A stretch of 64,000 nt of DNA from Bostrychus sinensis. Taxonomy: Eukaryota; Chordata; Actinopteri; Gobiiformes; Eleotridae. The notes under the pieces were generated by a model that searched no databases, was not told the DNA's origin, and was given only the letters and a program-made list of their open reading frames with translations. Location: assembly GCA_020698575.1 (NCBI GenBank), contig CM036244.1, forward strand, positions 9,022,034-9,086,033. Direction: 5' to 3'. Positions 24,241 through 36,244 of the stretch are shown piece after piece. The first letter of the stretch is position 1; every line of letters begins with the position of its first letter. Made by a program: the position numbers and the translations under genes.

Positions 24241-24409
24241 TCCACGGCGCTTTGTCTGTGGCTCAACAGACCTCCGCCGCGCATTACCGGTGCGCTGCTG
24301 CTCCGCTAGTTCCGGAGTTTGGACAAAGTTGCAGGGTTACGCTGAATTTGCAGGGTTTGCTTGAATTCACGGGGTTTGCTTGATTTTGCGTTAATAGTAA
24401 TAATAATAA

Positions 24410-24481
24410 CCCGAACCAATTCCACACAACTGACGACACTGTGCCTTTCTTAGGAACGAGTTCTTCCCTGCTCGCTGCCAT
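24410..24481 (-). pseudogene. Remnant of hAT transposase N-terminus (BED-finger type)
   Basis: On the minus strand an ATG at 24479-24481 opens a frame starting MAASREELVPKKG, then SSVVWNWFG (residues 16-24). The 'LVPKK..SVVW.WFG' pattern is what I know from the start of BED zinc-finger hAT transposases and their domesticated ZBED relatives. After residue 24 it runs into a Leu-rich stretch from TTA repeats, and the similarity stops; the zinc-binding Cys/His and catalytic core are absent. It reads inward from the element's right end about 170 bp from the terminal repeat, as expected for a first coding exon. It cannot encode an active transposase. Confidence 0.65.
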
Positions 24482-24838
24482 GTTGTTTGTGTTCCTCTAG
24501 CGCAGAGGGAGGGCGGGGCCTACCCACTATGAACTACGGGAGCCCAGAGCGCCGGTGGTGGACCTTTTTTTTTTTAATCAATTTTTATTTAAACAAGTCA
24601 ACCTGCCCTACAAATTTGAATTAATCGAAAAAATCGATTCATCGCCCAGCCCTAGTTAAAATATCTAAAATGGACAATCTAGAGAAGACCACGCGTAGCA
24701 TATTCCAAGGTCTGTTGGACCAACACTCTTGTTATTTCAGTAAAGCACTTAAGTCACTTTCCAAATACATTTATTGTGGTCTGCTTGCAGAAAATGACAC
24801 AGCGCACAAAGCCACCTGCCTGTGTTTTTGCTGCTTAC

Positions 24839-24973
24839 CCTTATAGCGGGGCCCTTTGGCAGGATGTTGTGGTAGCCCTGGTTACGGGCGTACACACAGT
24901 TTGGGGACGGTCCCAGCAGGAGGTAGGTCGTCTCGTTCTGTCCCACTGAGGCATGTATCCCAAGAATCAGCCT
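24839..24973 (-). CDS. Internal exon of an unidentified minus-strand gene
   Basis: On the minus strand a pyrimidine-rich acceptor ending 'tctctttaccccag' precedes 135 bp open in one frame, followed by the donor 'gtaagc'. Both ends are phase 0, giving 45 residues: it starts RLILGIHASVGQNETTYLLL and ends YHNILPKGPAIR. It has one Cys and an Asn-Glu-Thr sequon, which would suit an extracellular protein, but that is inference. The composition is balanced and unlike the surrounding AT-rich DNA, and no window repeat matches it. I do not recognise the family. No neighbouring exon was found on this strand, so the flanking introns are long. It lies under 200 bp from the hAT element, within the presumed upstream intron. 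Belief that it is real coding sequence rests on splice sites, frame and composition. Confidence 0.65.
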
Positions 24974-24979
24974 CTGGGG

Positions 24980-25900
24980 TAAAGAGAATTAACCGAGATG
25001 AATATATTAGAGATGAAAGAGACTAAGACAGCTTCTTCACTCCGGTCACATAGGTCTGTCGGCTTTTTAACTCAATATTTTCAGTCAGATTAGGAAACAA
25101 TTTTGGAAGTTTTTATATAATATTTGCCTGTTTACTTTACTTACAGCTTCTGCTACTACTTATGTAATCTCTGAAATACTTTTAGGACAAAAGACGGCTG
25201 AATTTATTTGCGTTAAATCTCTAAATGCCAAAAACGTGATCGAGTTTATAATGAAATCAAAAGCCCCCAACGTAAATTCATTTGTGTTTTCTTGTGTTAA
25301 TATTTGCTGCAATCTTCAAATAACAATAACAACAATGTGTGAGGATGTAAAACTGAAAATATTTGATTAAACTTAAAATCTTATCTAGTTGGTTTATTCT
25401 TGACAATTTTTCCATTGAATTTATTCTCACATTAGCGATAGCAGTCATTTTGCAAAGTGAAATGGGTTTGGTGTCCCTTCCTGGCTGGGACGCTCTGATT
25501 GGCTGAGTGCCCCATTCATCATCTGTCATACAGCTCCATGTTAACATTAGAATATAAAGTACTTTTGTTTGTTATGTTTTCTGTATTTGTGACTCTAATG
25601 TGCTGCAGTTAGCTTAGCTTATCTTGTAGCCTTGTGCAGATGAAAATATAATCCTCCCTCTGAGGCAAACAGCTGCAATAATCCATTCATTTTACTAATT
25701 ACTGTAATAAGATGTGTTTAATGTAGCGCGTGTGATTATACTCATTGATAAATACATGAGGGAACCAGCTGAGTTTATTTACAGAAGCGTTTAGCCAATA
25801 GCACTGTTATGGAGAGTTAATCTGTCTCACACATGCGCAGAACGAACAGGTTTTGGAAAAAAAACGAGTTGAATTTGGGATTTTCTGAGTTCTTTGGCCA
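24980..25900. other. Non-coding stretch, likely intron of the minus-strand gene
   Basis: No second exon, repeat or RNA recognised. Assignment as intron follows only from its position upstream of the 24839-24973 exon. Confidence 0.4.
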
Positions 25901-25910
25901 TGACACTGGG

Positions 25911-26349
25911 TAGGGCTGCACGATATGGAAAAAACATGCGATATTCGATAACTATGTTGAAAATTGCGATTGCGATATTTGAAAATAGAGCCTACTTTTC
26001 GAACATAGTAAGTTAAATTCACTACATTTCACAAAAATGTAAGTTCCTGTATTTACAAGTCAAAACAGTGACAAAATCAAAACTTAACACAGACTAAACC
26101 AGGAATAAAACAAGGCTAAGCTATGACTAAATTAATTAAATTACCACTAAAACTGGACTTTTTACACATTTTTATTTAGTCACAACAAATGTTTTTTTAA
26201 GGCTCTGGTGGAAAATGATTCTTCAGTGTAAATCTCTGTCAGATGGAAGACCACAGCGTTATTGCGATATATTTAGATTCTTGCGATACGGCTATTGCAT
26301 TTGCTGATATTGTGATAATGATAAATTTGCGATATATTGTGCAGCCCTA
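25911..26349. mobile_element. hAT MITE with 8-bp target duplication
   Basis: The ends are 'tagggctgcacgatatgg' and, reverse complemented, 'tagggctgcacaatatatcg'. The flanks are acactggg (25903-25910) and acactgga (26350-26357), an 8-bp duplication with one mismatch. The 439-bp interior has no coding. Its right half is repeated at 63360-63568. Confidence 0.85.
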
Positions 26350-26357
26350 ACACTGGA

Positions 26358-26945
26358 ACATTACAAAAAAAGTAATCAAATAATCCATCTGGCATTGCCT
26401 TATTTTACATTAAAAGAGTTTTTTATTCACCCAGTCCTCTTTATAATCTGCTGAAGCAAAATACAAATACAGTTCCTATTTTGTGATATTAAAATCAATA
26501 GCAATGGACCGAACTTTACTGCTCATGTGTGTTGAGCTTGAAGCATTTCTAAAGGAGTTATTAGTGTAAACGGTAGCTAACAACGCTGATAAATTAACCA
26601 CTGCTGTCATTTTTGGTGAAAAGTGGACTGACGATGAGAGGACAGAGCTGGTTTAGACATGGTTAATGCTAATTGTGAGCCCAAAAATAGAGATAAAAAA
26701 GAAAATAGTGCACACTTTGTTGACAAGAATAGCCCTTTTCACATACATTTTTACAAGGAGGCAACTAAAAACATTAAATAAGACATTTTAGAAGATAAAC
26801 GTACTGGTTGTTGTACATATTGTTGTATGAATTTACTTTAAAATAATAGCACAGTTAACTCATTAAAGTAGGATTTGTGTTTTTTGTAACTATTTGTCCA
26901 ACATAAGAATACAGTGAATTTAGCATGTAGCCTTTAGCCTTTAGT
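26358..26945. other. Non-coding stretch, no gene seen
   Basis: AT-rich DNA without recognisable features. Confidence 0.45.
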
Positions 26946-26949
26946 GTGG

Positions 26950-27560
<611 letters not shown>

Positions 27561-27589
27561 TGTTATATAATGTAAATAACTGCCTGCCT

Positions 27590-27905
27590 TTTAAATAAAA
27601 ATAAAAAATAAAAATATAACAATATAAACTCTATTATATTTATCTATTTTACTATATATTTTTAAATAAATAATACTATTAAACTAATAATAATAATAAT
27701 AATAATAATGCTCCTACATTATACTAGAAAAATATTTGAATAACTCCCATTTATAATAAATATTAAACCTAACAAAATATAATATTCAAATAATATTCTT
27801 TAGCAGGCAATGAGACACTTGAGGTTGAGATATTTATAGATTAAATAATTTCGAGTACCTCCTGCAAAGTGCACAGTCCCCGCACCCCTGGTTGGGAAAC
27901 ACTGC
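27590..27905. mobile_element. hAT-like relic ('tacccc' family)
   Basis: An AT-rich body is followed by 'gagtacctcctgcaaagtgc' and the end 'cacccctggttgggaaacac', matching the end at 57300-57355 and 35505-35550. Confidence 0.55.
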
Positions 27906-28405
27906 CTTCTTCATTGAAAACATATTGAAGCATAACCAGCGAGAAGGAAAAACACATTAATGACATAAAAGTAGCCCTCATTAGCAGCCCCATTGCTTTG
28001 TCACATAAATAAACAAAGATAATCATTCATTCTTTGTTGTTGGAGAAACCGCAGTGAGTCAGACTCAGGACTAAACCGGGCTTAAGTCCCAGAGCCAGAC
28101 TTCAGATGTGACGACTGTTAAAGTGTCTCCATGTGTCTCACCCTGCTTTAGTTTCCTCTGTCAGCTGTGAAAATGCAGAAGTGAGAGGTCAACGAGAAGT
28201 GAGCACGAGAGCAGTTTGGTTTTCAGGTGGTCATAAAGGCTCCATGACGGTTTATTAACCTCTGACCTTTGACCCTGTGACCTGGCGATGTCCTCGGTGA
28301 GAGCTGTTTTTGTTCTGTTGGTCTCAGACATAAACGACGCTCGCTGTGGTCGTGAACGGACGGAAAACTAAAAAGTATCTGAGCAGACACAGCAGAGGTC
28401 AAAAT
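27906..28405. other. Non-coding stretch, no gene seen
   Basis: A more GC-balanced block without repeat matches in the window and without a convincing exon. Confidence 0.4.
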
Positions 28406-28409
28406 CTAA

Positions 28410-29815
28410 ACTCCAGCACTGTTACTGCAAACTAATATTTCTCAAGTAGAAGTAAAAGTACTCGGCAAAATTATTACAGGAGTAGAAGTTTAAAAAACAA
28501 CTTCTGAATACACTTGAGTAACTTTTGAAAGTATTTTTTGCAAAAGTACAGCGGAAAACTACTACTACAACCATTACTATTACTATTACCACCATTACTG
28601 CTATTACTACTACTACTGCTATTACTAATACTACAATTACTAAAACTACTATTAGTACTACTATTGCTACAGTTACTACCAACTCTAATATTACTACAAC
28701 CATTACTATTACTTCCATTACTACTACTACTCTTGCTGCTACTACTGCTACTGTTATTACTAACACTACTACTATTACTACTACTGTCACTATTGTTACT
28801 ACTTAAGCAACTACTATTACTACAGCCATTACATTGTAGTAGTGTTAGTAGTAACCGTTACAACAGTAGTAGTAGATTTTTTGCAATTGTACAGCAAAAA
28901 ACTACTACTACTACTACTGCCATTGCCACTACACCCACTATTAGTACTACTACTACTTCCACTACTACTGCTGCTACTGTTACTACTAGCACTACTACTA
29001 CTATTACTACTGCCACCACCACTACAATAACTATTAGCATAACTATTACTACTATTACTGCAAACATTACTATTATTACTATTACTACTATTACTACTTC
29101 TCTTACTACTATTAGTACTACTGCTACTACTGTTACTACTAACACTACTAGCACTATTACTACTACTATTTTACTACCACCGCCACTACAACCACTATTA
29201 GTACTACTATTACTACAGCCATTACTATTACTTGTAGTAATAGTAGTAGTAGTGTTAGTAGTAACAGTTGCAACAGTAGTAGTTATAGTAGTAGTTTTTT
29301 GCAGTTGTACAGCAAAAAACTACTACTATAACTACTGCCATTGCTACTACAATACTGCTGCTACTGTTACTACTACCACTACTACTACTACTGTCACCAC
29401 CACTACAATCAGTATTAGCATTACTATTACTACTATTATTGCAAACATTACTATTATTACTATTACTACTATTACTACTTCTCTTACTACTATTACTGCT
29501 TCCACTACTACTGCTGCTACTGTTACTACTACCACTACTACTACTACTGCCACCACCACTACAATCAGTATTAGCATTACTACTACTATTACTGCAAACA
29601 TTTTATTACAATTACTACTACTACTACTGCTACTATTACTCCTAACACTACTAGCACTATTACTACTACTTTTTTACTACCACTGCCACTACTACTACTA
29701 TTTTACTACTACTATAGGATAAAAAATACCTCAGTAAAAGTAACATTTACCTCATAAAATGTACAAAAGCAAAAGTATTTTTCAGCAAATGCATGCGTTA
29801 CTTTTTACCTCTGCA
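28410..29815. mobile_element. 'aagtaaaagta' element expanded by trinucleotide repeats
   Basis: The left side has 'ctcaagtagaagtaaaagta' and the right side 'cctcagtaaaagtaacattt' and 'aaagcaaaagtatttttcag', the end motifs of the family at 1840-2215. Almost all of the interior is the trinucleotide tract at 28555-29722. Confidence 0.6.
28555..29722. repeat. 1.2-kb imperfect (ACT)n/(AGT)n tract with polarity switches
   Basis: Imperfect ACT/ATT/GCT triplets run for more than 1 kb. At 28835-28875 and 29235-29295 the tract switches to AGT, passes a spacer 'tttttgcaattgtacagc' ending in poly-A, and returns to ACT. A related spacer lies at 28532-28560. The tract is open on both strands (up to 394 codons of Thr/Ile/Leu or Val). 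These frames are repeat artefacts. Confidence 0.92.
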
Positions 29816-29819
29816 TTAG

Positions 29820-32220
29820 TGTGATTTTTATTCCAATCTTAGCCCAGTTTCTTGTTATTTCTTTAAATGTTGCATGAAATAAATGAAATATAAAAACTTT
29901 CTGACTGCAGCTTGCCCTCGGTCAGTGGCACAGCAGTATTCTCCAAACTCTAAACGCATGTCCGCAGATTAATATTCCTGTTTGGTTCGAGGACATTAGG
30001 ACCATTGAGCGCTCTCTGCCCTCAGGTCCAGGTCTTTTACTCAGACTTCAGTGTCGTTCTCAGTCGCCCAGAGAGCAGATTATTCAGATACAAACATCAA
30101 AGACTCACAGCAGCAGCAGGACGAGGAGCTACCGGTGCCCCAGAGGCCAAAAAGCAGTTCACTTATTGAGCTGTCTGCAGCATTTTCAAAAACTTTAACT
30201 CACCCTCAACAACAGGAGATGAGTTTACAGACGTTAGGTTAAACTGTACTGATCAGAAGTCCTAACATTTGTACTTAAAGTTATTCAGATCATTGGCTTT
30301 TATCACTATTTTATTATCAACTGGTGATCAGTTTATCTTTAAGCAGCAGCGTTTCAAAGTGCAATCAATCCGTCAAATTTCTATAGCACTTAACAACAAC
30401 ACAAAGAACATCAAAAACATGATTTTTTTTTTTTATTACAGAAGTTTAATCAAATACTAAAACAACAAGGCGCAACACACAGTGACAGAATTTACACTTG
30501 ATGGCAATTCTTGGATATTTTTACTCAATCCAGGGTGAGATGTTTATTTTATTTATTATCATTATGTTTTTTTAACATTAAACAGTTCAACAAAACAGGA
30601 ATACAACAACAACACACACTTACAAAAAACAAACAATGAGACAACACCAAACAAAAGACCGCATATAAAACAACAAACAACACACATACACCAAACATAT
30701 TTATCTCTTCAGCAGTCAGAGTTCTGGTAGGATCCGTCCAGACCTTGCCCCAAACATTTACTAAAAATGTCCTATCTCTTTTTATGTTTTTTAACATCAT
30801 GTTCTGTTTCAACCTTATATCTTTCACCTGTTAAATGGAGTTTTATAAAGTTTTTAAAATAAGTAATATGCAAAAAAAATCTATTTGTAGCTTTAAAAAT
30901 AAAATAATCAAATTAAGAAGATCATTGTTTCTATCTCTAAATTTACCTAGCATAGCATTTCATAGATTTTAAGCAACTCATTAAGGCACAATCACATGCT
31001 CACAAACAAGATTTTAGTCTACATCAGGGGTAATCATCAGGCCACAGCCAGATTTAATCAATATGCGTCGATATGAGCACTTCGCTTTTCACCAAAGTGC
31101 TTTGGGTTGTACTGAGAACTCAGAGTTTCCAATCAGTCTGTGCATCTTATACTGCAGTTCCTAGGAAACAGCCAAAATCACTTTACCTCAGCCTGAAACG
31201 CTGTTGCTCAGTTCTCTGGAAGAAAAAGTCCAAATGCATTTTGTAGCTCTCCCCAAGCTCTACCTGCACAGAGAGTTTGATTGAGATCGACACACTGGTT
31301 TTCTTAATAACTTCATCTGAAACTTCTTGCTGCTTTGAGTCTAAAATCTACAACTGCAACATTTTACAGCACTTTAAAAGGAATGACTTTAGTCCAATAA
31401 AGTGGCCTGAGGTGTACGTGCCATATTCATGTAAACACATCCTACTATTCTGCTAACCTTTTGTTGTGACATGCTACTATATGAACATTTTCCTTCATTT
31501 TATTCAAAACAATATGACCCACAGTTCTTGGCCCATTAACAAACACCAACAAATGACACATTCAACACAAAAAGGTTGTTTAAGCGGACACTAGCTCCCT
31601 GCGGAAAACCCTATCATATTAAAAATTATTTATTTTGTTTTGTTTTTTTCCTAAAAAGTAGTTTGTTGTTGCCTGCTTTCAGCCATAAATCATGATAAAC
31701 TCGCTCTCATTTTACATTTATACATGGTTGTTTTGGCTTCTTAAACATTAGCTTTCAGAATTTAGTAGCCATCCTTGGGTGTCCGCTTCTTGACTCACAA
31801 AAACACCATGCCATGTACGCCATGACTGCGTTTCTTTTTCCTTTATTTCGTTCTTTAGGCTATATATCTGCACGGTCAAAAACCTTATTGGTCACCCTAA
31901 ACAAAGAACCCACAAACCTGTTTCTCTCACCTACTTAACCTAATTGTACCATAAATAAAACAAATAGACATTAATTTAGGTTCATAACAATAAATAAAGG
32001 TAATACATTTAATTTAGTGATGATACCTTGATGCAAAGACTCGTTATCTACAGTCGTTTATCAGAAATCTTTGCTTGGGCTTTTTCCACACACAAAGCAG
32101 AATTGTAACAACTGTCAACAGAGAGGAGCGTAAAGTCTTCTGGGGCCTTTCTTTTACTTTTTAATTATTTGTTTAGCCAGGTTATTTTATAGTACTTGGT
32201 TGTGTGTGCTTGCTTTTATT
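29820..32220. other. Non-coding stretch, no gene seen
   Basis: No splice-flanked exon recognised. 30540-30700 is A/C-rich (AACAACA words) and resembles 56560-56650 in composition; both might be old retroelement untranslated regions, but this is not supported further. Confidence 0.4.
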
Positions 32221-32224
32221 GAAA

Positions 32225-32315
32225 TGCTGTTGTTTTGTCCTCCGTGCAGCACTTTGGAGACTGTGCTGGTAAAATCTTCTACACAAATAAAGGTGATTTG
32301 GATTGGATTGAGTGC
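32225..32315 (+). repeat. Retroelement 3'-tail fragment
   Basis: 'gcagcactttggagactgtg' then 'ctacacaaataaaggtgatt' and 'ggattggatt' match the common tail of fish LINE/SINE pairs that ends in short ATTGG-like repeats. Confidence 0.5.
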
Positions 32316-34970
32316 AAGCAGAAAATGAATATGTATAAAGTATTACTATGTTACTTTGGAAACGTCTGACCCTCGCAGTGTCTGCCGAGAAAAATTCTGG
32401 ACAAATGTCGTCGACGAAGCTTGGTTTACTTAGTTTCTCTGCATTAAATCAGTGACATAAATCTTGGAAATGCATTTAAAAGATCCTCAAAAAAGGGGAT
32501 ATATGTTTTTTTCAGAATGAGCGCAGAGTTAGAAGTTTAGGGTAAGCTCTAAACTTAATAAGATATTTATTAGTGAGTTGATTTTTTAAAAGCTTGCCGT
32601 TGTTGTGAAGCTTTAACTTAGAAGTCATCATTTATAAACAGTGCAATCCACAAAGTTTAAACTGTTTCAAATGATATTTTTGGCCCAAACCATGCCCTAC
32701 GTATTGATTCTTTGTTGTGGTTTTTTCGGTGGCCATCTTCTGTCTAATGTCACTCTCTCTCTCTGCCTTCACATCACACGTCAGGGGCTTTTTTTCATGT
32801 GTGCTGGCATTTCCCATTTAGCCCAGCACGCTCTGATATTTAGCTCTGCCTTTGAGTAAAACGCATCCTCTTCTGCAGCCGCACGGAGCAGATCTTTCAC
32901 TATGAGTCCGCTCCACGGCCTGCCCAGTCATCTCTGCAGGGGTTGACTGCATAACCTTACGGACGTGCCGTGATAACGCCGGGGGGGCATCTGCGAAAAT
33001 GAAACACCGGTACAGTAGGTGGAGGAAATCCGGCAAAAGGTTGCGCTATTCTCCAAAACTTTTATCCCAGACCGCAGATAAATAAGATAAGCAGCTATTG
33101 TGAAAGACTGACATTTCCAGCTCGCAATCCCTCGTCTCGAATTCAAAATGTTAAGAAGATCCCTTTGTTTCTGGCTCCCGTGGACAGACAGACAAATATG
33201 GCTGTGGTCTGCGAACGCTCCAGGATCTATTGTGTGCAAGGACCAAACTTAGGGAGGAAGAGCGTCTTGAGTAGGATTTATGTCTCTTTGCGGCGCGATG
33301 CTTTCCTTTTCCAGCTCCCAGTGTCAATGTTTTTGTTACAGATGATTGGTTGAGTCACAAACAACAAGTTAATTGTGCATCACGGAGATAAAAACAAGCA
33401 TTAATTAGTCGTTATAGTCAGAGATTTGAGGTCGGAGAAAGTTGCCGTCTTGTCTGTCTCCTTCGACTCATTAAGACGAACTGTAACTCATGGAAATGCC
33501 ATGGTGTGGAGTTGGTTTAATTATCCACATGGACGCTGAATGATTTATCTTCGGAATAAAGTTTAATGTAGCGTTTTATGATGTTGTTCTTTCTGCCTAC
33601 TATCACTTCCTGTCATGTGATCTCCAGGGAGCTCAGCTAACTGTAATAAACTTCTCTTTAGAGCAGAGCTTCTCAGCTGGTCTGGCTTCAGGACCCACCC
33701 TCACCCTATAATGTCAAGCTGTGACCCACTTTAAAGAGATATTTAACATTTTATTAAATAAACACGATGCAGTTTGAAGTTGAGATAGTAAGTGGTGATG
33801 CTAGAGAGGGAATTATTCTCTTCTACGCTCACTTATCTCCATTTTAATCTAAAAGCTCTTAACGTCAGCTTGTTTAAGAGACTCAATTGCGCTTTAATGC
33901 ACAAACACAGAATAAAAAGTTTGTCTCAAGTCTCAAAGTCCTTTCCAGTCACTTTAAGCACACCACAATCAGAACATGTCAGTAACAGACCATTTTAACA
34001 GACATGGCAGTGTCTTGCAAAATACATAAAATAATGCATGCACTCCACCTTAAAATATACAGAATATTGTAAAGTTATTGGACTTGGGATCCCGCCTGGA
34101 TGCTGACTCTGGACTCTTTCAGTTGAATACTGGTCCTTGTTATTATGACTCAGGGCCCTAACAAAAGAGGGGAGACTGTACCACAGTTGAAAATGCTCAA
34201 AATTGTCATAAAATGTAAATTTAACAAAAGACTACAATGAGGTGTAAGCGTCAGCATCAGTGGCGAAGTGTGGGTGCCTGGATGTGTGAGAAAGTTTTGA
34301 GGTGCGACATAAAAGATTGATTCAAATGTGCATGACGAGACGAAACTCTGCAGCAGCAAAACAGAAAGGCAGGCAGCAGAGTGAGAGCAGAGAGAGATGC
34401 TGGGAACAGGTGGGGCCTGTACGCGCTCATGCACAGGTGTGGCTGCAGCAAGCACGTGCACAGAGAGGACAGGCAGCAGACACACACAGCCCATAAAGAC
34501 AAACCTAAATCTGTCTTTATGCATCTGTCCTGGGAGATGGAGCCCTCTTTCTGTGTCTTTCCCTCAAGTTTCTGCCTTTTTTTTCCTGTTGGTTTTTGGT
34601 TTGTTTGTTTGTTTGTTTTTTCTTACATAAATGAAGGATTTGAGGGCAGAGAGGTCTGGTTCAGTCTGTAAATCTCTTTGAGCTGACTGTTGTATGTATA
34701 TATCTGGCTATATATAAAAATAAGTATTGTCAGTAGATAATTCATTTTAGTAGCATTAGTTGAAGCTAACAGTTCTGGTCGTTTAGTCGAATAATTATTT
34801 GATGAGATTATGGTCGACAAAAAATGTATCAATTTGATGCATCCAGTCTTTCTATTAAGAGAAAATATCAGATTTGATACTTGATAACTTTTATTTTTCA
34901 TTTGAATTCACAATAACACAGATTTTTTATCTTAATCTGTTCTGTCACCTCATTTATTTGACAACTCTGG
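32316..34970. other. Non-coding stretch with minor hAT fragments
   Basis: No confident gene. Small fragments include 'cttctcagctggtctggctt' near 33670 and a 'ggtcgtttagtcgaataatt' piece near 34777. 33480-33590 looks single-copy and could be regulatory. A minus frame near 34400-34500 begins with a hydrophobic stretch but has no homologue I know and no splice support. Confidence 0.4.
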
Positions 34971-34974
34971 CTGG

Positions 34975-35550
34975 TCCCCTACAACCTTTTTGTCCCACCA
35001 CGAGTACCTCCTCACTCAGACGTGTTGATGATTCTCCAAAAAAAAATCTTCATAAAAACATCTGTGTTTTGGTACAAAGACATTTTATTTTTAGTTTATT
35101 GTACGAATGACCTCAAAAAATAAAAATGCTTAAGTAAATAAAAAATAAATAAAATAAATAATGATCTGTGTGTTTGTATAAAATAAAAAATATAAACTCC
35201 TGTTACATTTGCTATTTTTATTGTTTAATTAATGTTGAAAATAAACTTTAAAAATTCAATAATAATCATATTAAAACTCCAAAATAAATTTACTACAAAA
35301 AAACTAAAATCATTTTAATAACTCCCTTTTGAAGCAAGCAATTAAACCCAAAGTTTGTGACAAAATATAATAATAAATAATCTTTCACCTCTTTTTCATT
35401 GGTCACAGAGAAACTTGAGCTCCTTCATAAGTTTTAATAGTTCAATATGAAATGACGACAAGTATTTTCTTATCATCTTGGAAGTACCCACTATAAAGTG
35501 CTCACATACCCCTAGGGGTCCCCGTACCCCTTGTTGAGAAACACCGCCCT
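34975..35550. mobile_element. hAT-like element ('tacccc' family), fullest copy
   Basis: It begins 'ggctggtcccctacaacctt' with 'gagtacctcctcactcagac' and ends 'ggtccccgtaccccttgttg' plus 'agaaacaccgcc'. The long AT-rich middle matches the relics at 10850, 27590 and 62290. No transposase frame. Confidence 0.6.
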
Positions 35551-35970
35551 ACCTTGGATGATGAATCACTGTGCTGGACATGACTTTGGTGAACTTGTAT
35601 GTAATATCCTGAACTGATGCTCATCTTTATCAGTAAGTCTTTCACTTTTTGGCACCACTTTTTGCTGTTGGCAATGACCTACACTGCTGGGACAAAAATA
35701 TATTTAATGGGCATGTAGTGAAGTAGTAATGTAGTAACCTCTGCACTGACGTCATATTTAGAAACATACAGGATTACAGGGGACTCAGCATTGGCAGCAT
35801 CTGTGTTAACAACCTGAGATCTGCAGAGAGGAAGATCTTCAGGCAACTGTAGACAGAGCGAATGAAGCAGGAAGGAGTTTAACATAAAAATGAATGCTAA
35901 GAACACAAAAAAGAAAGACCTAGGATAGATGGAGTACAAATAGCTAATAACTTTTAGACCATAAACTCCC
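35551..35970. other. Non-coding stretch, possibly degraded LINE
   Basis: No clear frame. It lies directly upstream of the reverse-transcriptase remnant and may be its decayed 5' part. Confidence 0.35.
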
Positions 35971-35975
35971 TGAAG

Positions 35976-36240
35976 GTGGCAAATGAACAACTCAAGAGAA
36001 GGATTTGCATTGCCAAAACAATCTTTTTCAAAATGATCAAAGTCATTGTGAGGCCTCAAATCCCATTCAAGACCAGGGCACGAATTCTACCCTGTTATAT
36101 GATATATGGTCCACCTCACTGTATGGCTCAGAAACATGGACTATTTCAAAATAAATGAAAGATTTGTTAAGAGCATTTGAGATGTGGTCTTACAGAAAGA
36201 TGCTCAAGATCACACGACAACCAGGAAGTCCGAAGATGAA
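35976..36240 (+). pseudogene. LINE reverse-transcriptase C-terminal remnant
   Basis: A 60-codon frame contains KRRICIAKTIFFKMIK, then RARILPCYMIYGPPHCMAQK. After a stop the next frame continues with LLRAFEMWSYRKMLKI. The order 'R.R..AK..F.KM', 'LKCY....L.YG.E.W' and 'AFEMW.YR.ML.I' is the signature I know from the thumb/C-terminal end of non-LTR reverse transcriptases. A frameshift, stop codons and missing catalytic domains make it a dead fragment. The clade cannot be decided. Confidence 0.75.
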
Positions 36241-36244
36241 CTGG

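Larger units (their letters stand above)
22896..24654 (-). mobile_element. hAT transposon, internally deleted, carrying a minisatellite
   Basis: Terminal inverted repeats are 'tagagctgggtgattt' (left) and, reverse complemented, 'tagggctgggcgatga' (right). A perfect 8-bp target duplication, gttaaaat, flanks them at 22888-22895 and 24655-24662. Eight bases is the hallmark of hAT insertion. A start-of-transposase remnant reads inward from the right end on the minus strand (24410-24481). Most of the transposase is gone, and a GC-rich minisatellite fills 23604-24240. Confidence 0.88.

Noticed and set aside
23516..24383. Six overlapping long open frames (205-265 codons) on both strands
   Set aside because: All are low-complexity translations of the 20-bp minisatellite; simultaneous openness in many frames is an artefact of a stop-free unit.
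28422..29722. Long Thr/Ile-, Leu- and Val-rich frames up to 394 codons
   Set aside because: Direct translation of the ACT/AGT triplet tract, with no domain or splice support.
34400..34500. Minus-strand signal-peptide-like frame (MGCVCLLPVLSVHVLAAA)
   Set aside because: No homologue known, no splice context; hydrophobic start probably due to local CTG/TGT-rich composition.
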